From Rattus norvegicus (lineage: Eukaryota; Chordata; Mammalia; Rodentia; Muridae): DNA of 64,000 bases. Shown piece after piece: positions 59,877 through 64,000 of this stretch; position 1 is the stretch's first letter, and each line of letters begins with the position of its first letter. Position numbers and translations under genes: made by a program. The stretch is from assembly GCF_036323735.1 (NCBI RefSeq), contig NC_086036.1:21594064-21658063 (forward strand), in the 5' to 3' direction. Under the pieces are notes generated by a model, which ran no database searches, had not been told where the DNA came from, and saw only the letters and a program-made list of their open reading frames with translations.

Positions 59877-62400
59877 ATAATCAAATGATTCCCAGCTAGA
59901 ATTATAAATTTACTCCAACACTATACTCAATAATAAATTGTTTGTAAGCACTATAAGGACATATCTATAGGAGATCAATTGTTGAGCTATTTTCTAGAAA
60001 TTAATTAGATTCTCTTCTGGAATAAGAATTCTGGTGACAGAACAAGAAATAATTTCTTCTTGGGATTTTTAACTCATCCTTTGTAAAGGTTTTGGAAAAA
60101 AATCAGACCATTTATTTAGCCAAGCCAAGGTTTGAGACTAACCATCCTTTATGGGTTGAACTCTTGCTGCAAATGGTATGCTGAAACTCTGTCACATTAT
60201 CACATTTGATTTGTGTTCTAAGAATATATGCATATTGAAGCCTAACCACATTCGTTTCCTGTGAATCATCCCTGCCTTTTGTTTAGTGCTGCATTTCCTT
60301 GTTTCCATTTCTTCTGGTTTTTGTTGCACACTTTCCTTTCATTCTCAATTGAGACTGTCTCTGTAAAAACTTTCCCCTTTGCATCCAGCTCCTCTATGTT
60401 TCGGGGAATTTCATCTGCCAGTATGTATCTCGTAAATGTAACCCACAGTGCAAAGAGACCACTGGGAGAACCCTGCCCACACTTAGCTGAACGTGGGAAA
60501 TGCCTTTGTCAAAGTAACCTCTCTATGCCTATACCACTGCAGAATCCTCCTTCTTAGGGTCCTGAAAAAGTCAAAATAAAATAAGTATTGCTTCCAGTAA
60601 ATCTCTAGAGTTTGACCATTCCCAAACAACAGCCTTTGGATGTATATTGTCACAAATTTTACTCCATAGGAAACAATCCTCTTTCAATTAGCTGCAAAGT
60701 AGATTTCAGTGGGAGTCCTCACCAGACACCAGGGACCATGCCTGGTTTCTTAACCCTTGTACTGATTCATTCCTTGGGTGAACTTGAATCTGCTTCTTGA
60801 AGGTGAACTTTGTCTTCAGGTTCCACTGAGCTTTTTAGTCCCTTGAAAGTTCTTACAGTGTCTATAAAAATTTCTGCTCTTAACCTTTCGCATGTTATAA
60901 AAAGCACAGCCACGTTCCTCATAACTATTTGATGTCTTATATAAAACCCTTTATAAAATAAAATAAAAAATCTCCCAGATAGCCTCAAAAGAAAAGTTGC
61001 CCTGTGTTGTCTTAAAACGGCATACTCATTTAATATCGACACTAAGACAGAATAGTGCTCTGAATGTAGCATTGAAGGGTATGGTTAAATCCTGCCAGTT
61101 ACTAAAATATCCTTCTATTCCACGGGGAGATAGTGTCAAGAGGAAAAGCTAGAGAGGGAAATTCTGGCTAGTATCCAAAAACAGTTGTAGAAAAGAAGGT
61201 TCTCTCTCCGACAGCATTCTCACACACTTTCTTCAGTTTTGCCACGAGGATGAAATCTTCCCTCAAGAGAGATGCACGCATGTACAACGACAGCACATGC
61301 ATGGTAGACTCAGGAATTTTAAACATAGAACAGCCTGACACAAAGGAAAAGAGAAGTGACAGGGAGGGGAAAAGACTGCTGGCGTTCCAGGAAGGCTGAC
61401 AGAATTAAGCCATTCCTATAGGTTTGTGTTAGAAATATTTTTCCTGCCAATCACTGCTGGGTAATTCTAAGAGCATTTCTCCTCAAACTTTATGTGATTT
61501 CTATGAGGTCTCTAGGTTTCTGGAAGTTTGAGTCCATCATAGTTATAAATATAAATATATAATGATCTACATTATATATTTGGCTTTTGACAACGAATAG
61601 CACATGCTAGTATACAAAAGGCATCTAAGCCATGCAGTAAACTTTACAATGCATACCTGGAAGGGAGGGGTAGAAAGAAGGGCTAGAGAAAAATTTTGAA
61701 AGTTTTTCGATCTGAACTAATAGAGCCTCCTGCAAAGAAAAGATAGAGTGAAGCCCTTTAAGCACTCAGGCTGATAATGTCTGTAACGGTGGAGTGGAGG
61801 CGGAGGAAACCTGTCTGTATGTAGTTGCAACATATGAGCATGTGGAGTGCAGGAAGCCTGGCAAATCAAAATCAAACAAAGTATAAATGGATGTGTTTCC
61901 TAAATTAAAACATTCCCTGTCTTCAGAGAAAACTGTAAACTCGTGGCTATTATCTAATTTCCTATTATCTAATTCCCTCAGGGTGGAATCCATCTTTGAA
62001 GTGGATTAAACTATGTTGTTCTCATTTCTCCTATTTTCAGCTGTAATAAAATGCAGAATTTTCTGACCCCAAGATCCCTCAAAATAGTTGTTCATAAACA
62101 GCAAAGAAATAAAATCGGTGTAATTGCAGAAGAAGTTGAAGGGTAATTTTTAAGCAAGCCTATACAGCTATCAAAAGTGACAAAGACAACATAAAATTAA
62201 ATGTTCTCAGTTTGGCCATGCAGATAATTTCTATGCTCACCTTGTTTCATGGCTTAGGAAAAATGTCTCATTTATGGCACAAATTTCACCAAACGTTCTA
62301 CCCAACTTCAGGAAAAAATGCAAGCAATATAGGCATTCTCTAGTTGGCATTATGCGACTTCAATTGGTTCAGTGATATTCTCTGACAATAAAATGTAGCA
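59877..62400. other. No recognised feature
   Basis: Frames at 60261-60557 and 60767-61072 have no domain or splice context. Otherwise unassigned. Confidence 0.45.
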
Positions 62401-62404
62401 CCTG

Positions 62405-62595
62405 CCAAGGCTGGACCCCCAGTGAATGGGATTCTTGCGGGGAGGGTGGTAATGGGGGGGGGAGAATTGGGAGGGGAACACCCATATAGAAGGGGAGGGG
62501 GAGGGGTTAGGGGGATGTTGGCATGGAAACCGGGAAAGGGAATAACATTTGAAATGTAAATAAGAAATACCCGATTTAATAAAGATAGAAAAAAA
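62405..62595 (+). mobile_element. 5'-truncated L1 3' UTR insertion
   Basis: Plus-strand L1 3' end: GGACCCCCAGTGAATGGG, a G-rich tract (about 62438-62517), then GGAAACCGGGAAAGGG, CATTTGAAATGTAAATAAG and an AATAAAG/A-rich tail. Same segment as the nested copy at 3717-3908. Target-site duplication not convincingly found. Confidence 0.9.
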
Positions 62596-63519
62596 ACTCA
62601 ATAAATCCACTTTATATTGGGGTGACAAAAATATGTAGCTCATCGTTGATTGTCAGGAATGGTAGCGAAACGGATTCATTTCATTCACAAGACAGAGAAG
62701 CAGGGTTATTTCATAGCATCTTAGATTTTAATCAGTTTCTAATTCGCTAATTTCATGGTCATGAAACATTAGAACTGAAAGAGATCTTTGAAATTATCCC
62801 ATTCAAACTTCCTCATCTAAGGCCAAGAGAGGTTGTAGCATGTGGAAAGTCAAACATTGGCATGTGTAGAATGCATGCGTTCTCCCAGCTTCTATATCTG
62901 GAATACAGAATGCTGTGAGCTTACAGACTGTTGCTGTCTTTGATAAGCTTCTCTGATATTTTGCAAGTATCATGCTAATAAACCTGATCTTACAGAACTT
63001 TTTTTTCTGTGTACATGTTAGTTATTATAACTAAATAGAGCGAAGGGCTCACGGAAACTTCAGCCAGAGACATCATTTAAAGAGATATGTCATTTCTTTT
63101 CTTTGGATAGACTTTTCTACAGGCAATATATATATATTATATTGCCAGTTCCAGCTGTCTTTGCCCAACTCATATTGTGAGAATACACCCGTTGTGAAGT
63201 AAGCTTTGATACTTCTGACCTTTACTCCTAACCTCTTTAGATTTTGAGTATTGATTTCACCTGGTTCAGTGTTTGACGCATACTTTATCATTCAGGTCTC
63301 AGCATAAATGAGCCTTGTTTATAGCAACCATCATTGACTCTACAGTCCCTCAGACATTTTCCACTTTTATACAAGGATCCTGTTTATTGAGGTTTTTTCT
63401 TTTTTATGTTTAGCGTAGCTCCTGTTGCTGGAACATACATAAACTCCATTAGAGCAGGAAAAGGTGTATCTCTCTCTGATATATCTTTCAGTCTCCACTA
63501 TCTATTTGTCTCTCTACCT
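62596..63519. other. Unassigned
   Basis: 62775-62830 resembles the decayed stretch at 14055-14105 (GAACTGAAAGAGATCTTTGA and a following CCAAGAGAGGTTG). A (TA)n run lies at 63127-63140. No gene. Confidence 0.4.
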
Positions 63520-63526
63520 CTATCTG

Positions 63527-63571
<45 letters not shown>

Positions 63572-63586
63572 TATATATATATATTA
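63520..63586. repeat. (TATC)n-(TA)n microsatellite
   Basis: (TCTA)n to 63572, then (TA)n to 63586. Confidence 0.97.
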
Positions 63587-64000
63587 CTGAAAATATACTT
63601 GAGAACAGCAGATTAAAGGACAAAGGTTTCTCTTCATAGAGAGTTTCAGAGTTTTAATGCCATGGTTACTTAAGTAATAATCCAGATTCCTCTAAATCTT
63701 GTTACCTGTAACTTTCAACTTTTTTTGCACTCTTCTTATACAAAACACAAGTAAAAAGTTACATAACATACCCGATTATGTGCCAGATAAGTAGAATACC
63801 CAAGGCATAGAAGAGAGTTCTATCAACTGGTTCACACTGGTACAATTAAGACTAAAAACAAAAGATCTTCCTATGTGGTAGGCTTAAACTCAGACTGACC
63901 TCACAGTCACAGAAATCCTCCTGACTCATTCCTGTTCTAATTACAAGTGTTTACCAACATGCCCAGAAAGAGATTTTATCATGTCAACTGTATACCTCAT
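63587..64000. other. No recognised feature
   Basis: No gene or repeat recognised. Confidence 0.4.

Noticed and set aside
1..64000. tRNA, rRNA, U6, 7SK or 5S genes
   Set aside because: No full-length signature of these RNAs was recognised. Only SINE-derived tRNA- or 7SL-like parts are present.
1..64000. Rat ID elements
   Set aside because: No clear copy of the ID core was found, although it is common in rat. This weakens the species call slightly but not the murid call.

Overview
This window looks like murid rodent genomic DNA, most likely rat (Rattus). The L1 ORF1 amino terminus and the G-rich L1 3' UTR are of rat type, and B1, B2/B3 and B4 SINEs, MaLR-type LTRs and many long (CA)n, (CT)n and (GATA)n arrays are present. 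I see no host protein-coding exon, tRNA or other structured RNA gene. The window reads as intergenic or deep-intronic sequence. The only protein-coding potential of note is the decayed coding sequence of retrotransposons.

Layout: 1-6290 is a LINE-1 (L1A) on the minus strand. It is complete at its 5' end and its 3' UTR runs off the window. It has a 5' UTR, ORF1 (one nonsense codon) and ORF2 (two apparent one-base deletions, loss of a catalytic Asp in the reverse transcriptase, and a nested 5'-truncated L1 with a 16-bp target-site duplication). 6566-9245 is an older 5'-truncated L1 (L1B) on the plus strand, so L1A and L1B form a large inverted repeat. 9246-25757 is mostly old or unassigned sequence with an ancient L1M-like fragment, a possible retroelement remnant, a B3-type SINE, a hAT/URR1-like fragment and several microsatellites. 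25764-26133 is a solo class II (ERVK-type) LTR with a perfect 6-bp duplication. 26140-45050 is mainly unassigned, with a clear MIR, a 30-bp minisatellite, several SINEs, a 260-nt pure purine tract and some stretches that look like conserved non-coding DNA. 45057-47098 holds two MaLR-like LTR elements. 47511-53412 holds microsatellites, B4, B2 and B1. 53480-59876 is a mosaic of old plus-strand L1s: a multiply deleted copy (C1), then a 5'-truncated copy (C2) split by an 892-bp LTR-like insertion. 59877-64000 is unassigned apart from a short L1 3' UTR insertion and a (GATA)n array.

How the parts relate: no gene network is visible. The layers are successive retrotransposition events. L1 machinery explains the L1 and SINE copies and their A-rich tails. 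LTR elements were added separately and left 5-7 bp duplications. The most useful observations are the precisely bounded insertions, the catalytic-site mutation in L1A, the minisatellite, the inverted L1 pair and the L1C mosaic. I found no convincing evidence of a previously undescribed biological system.
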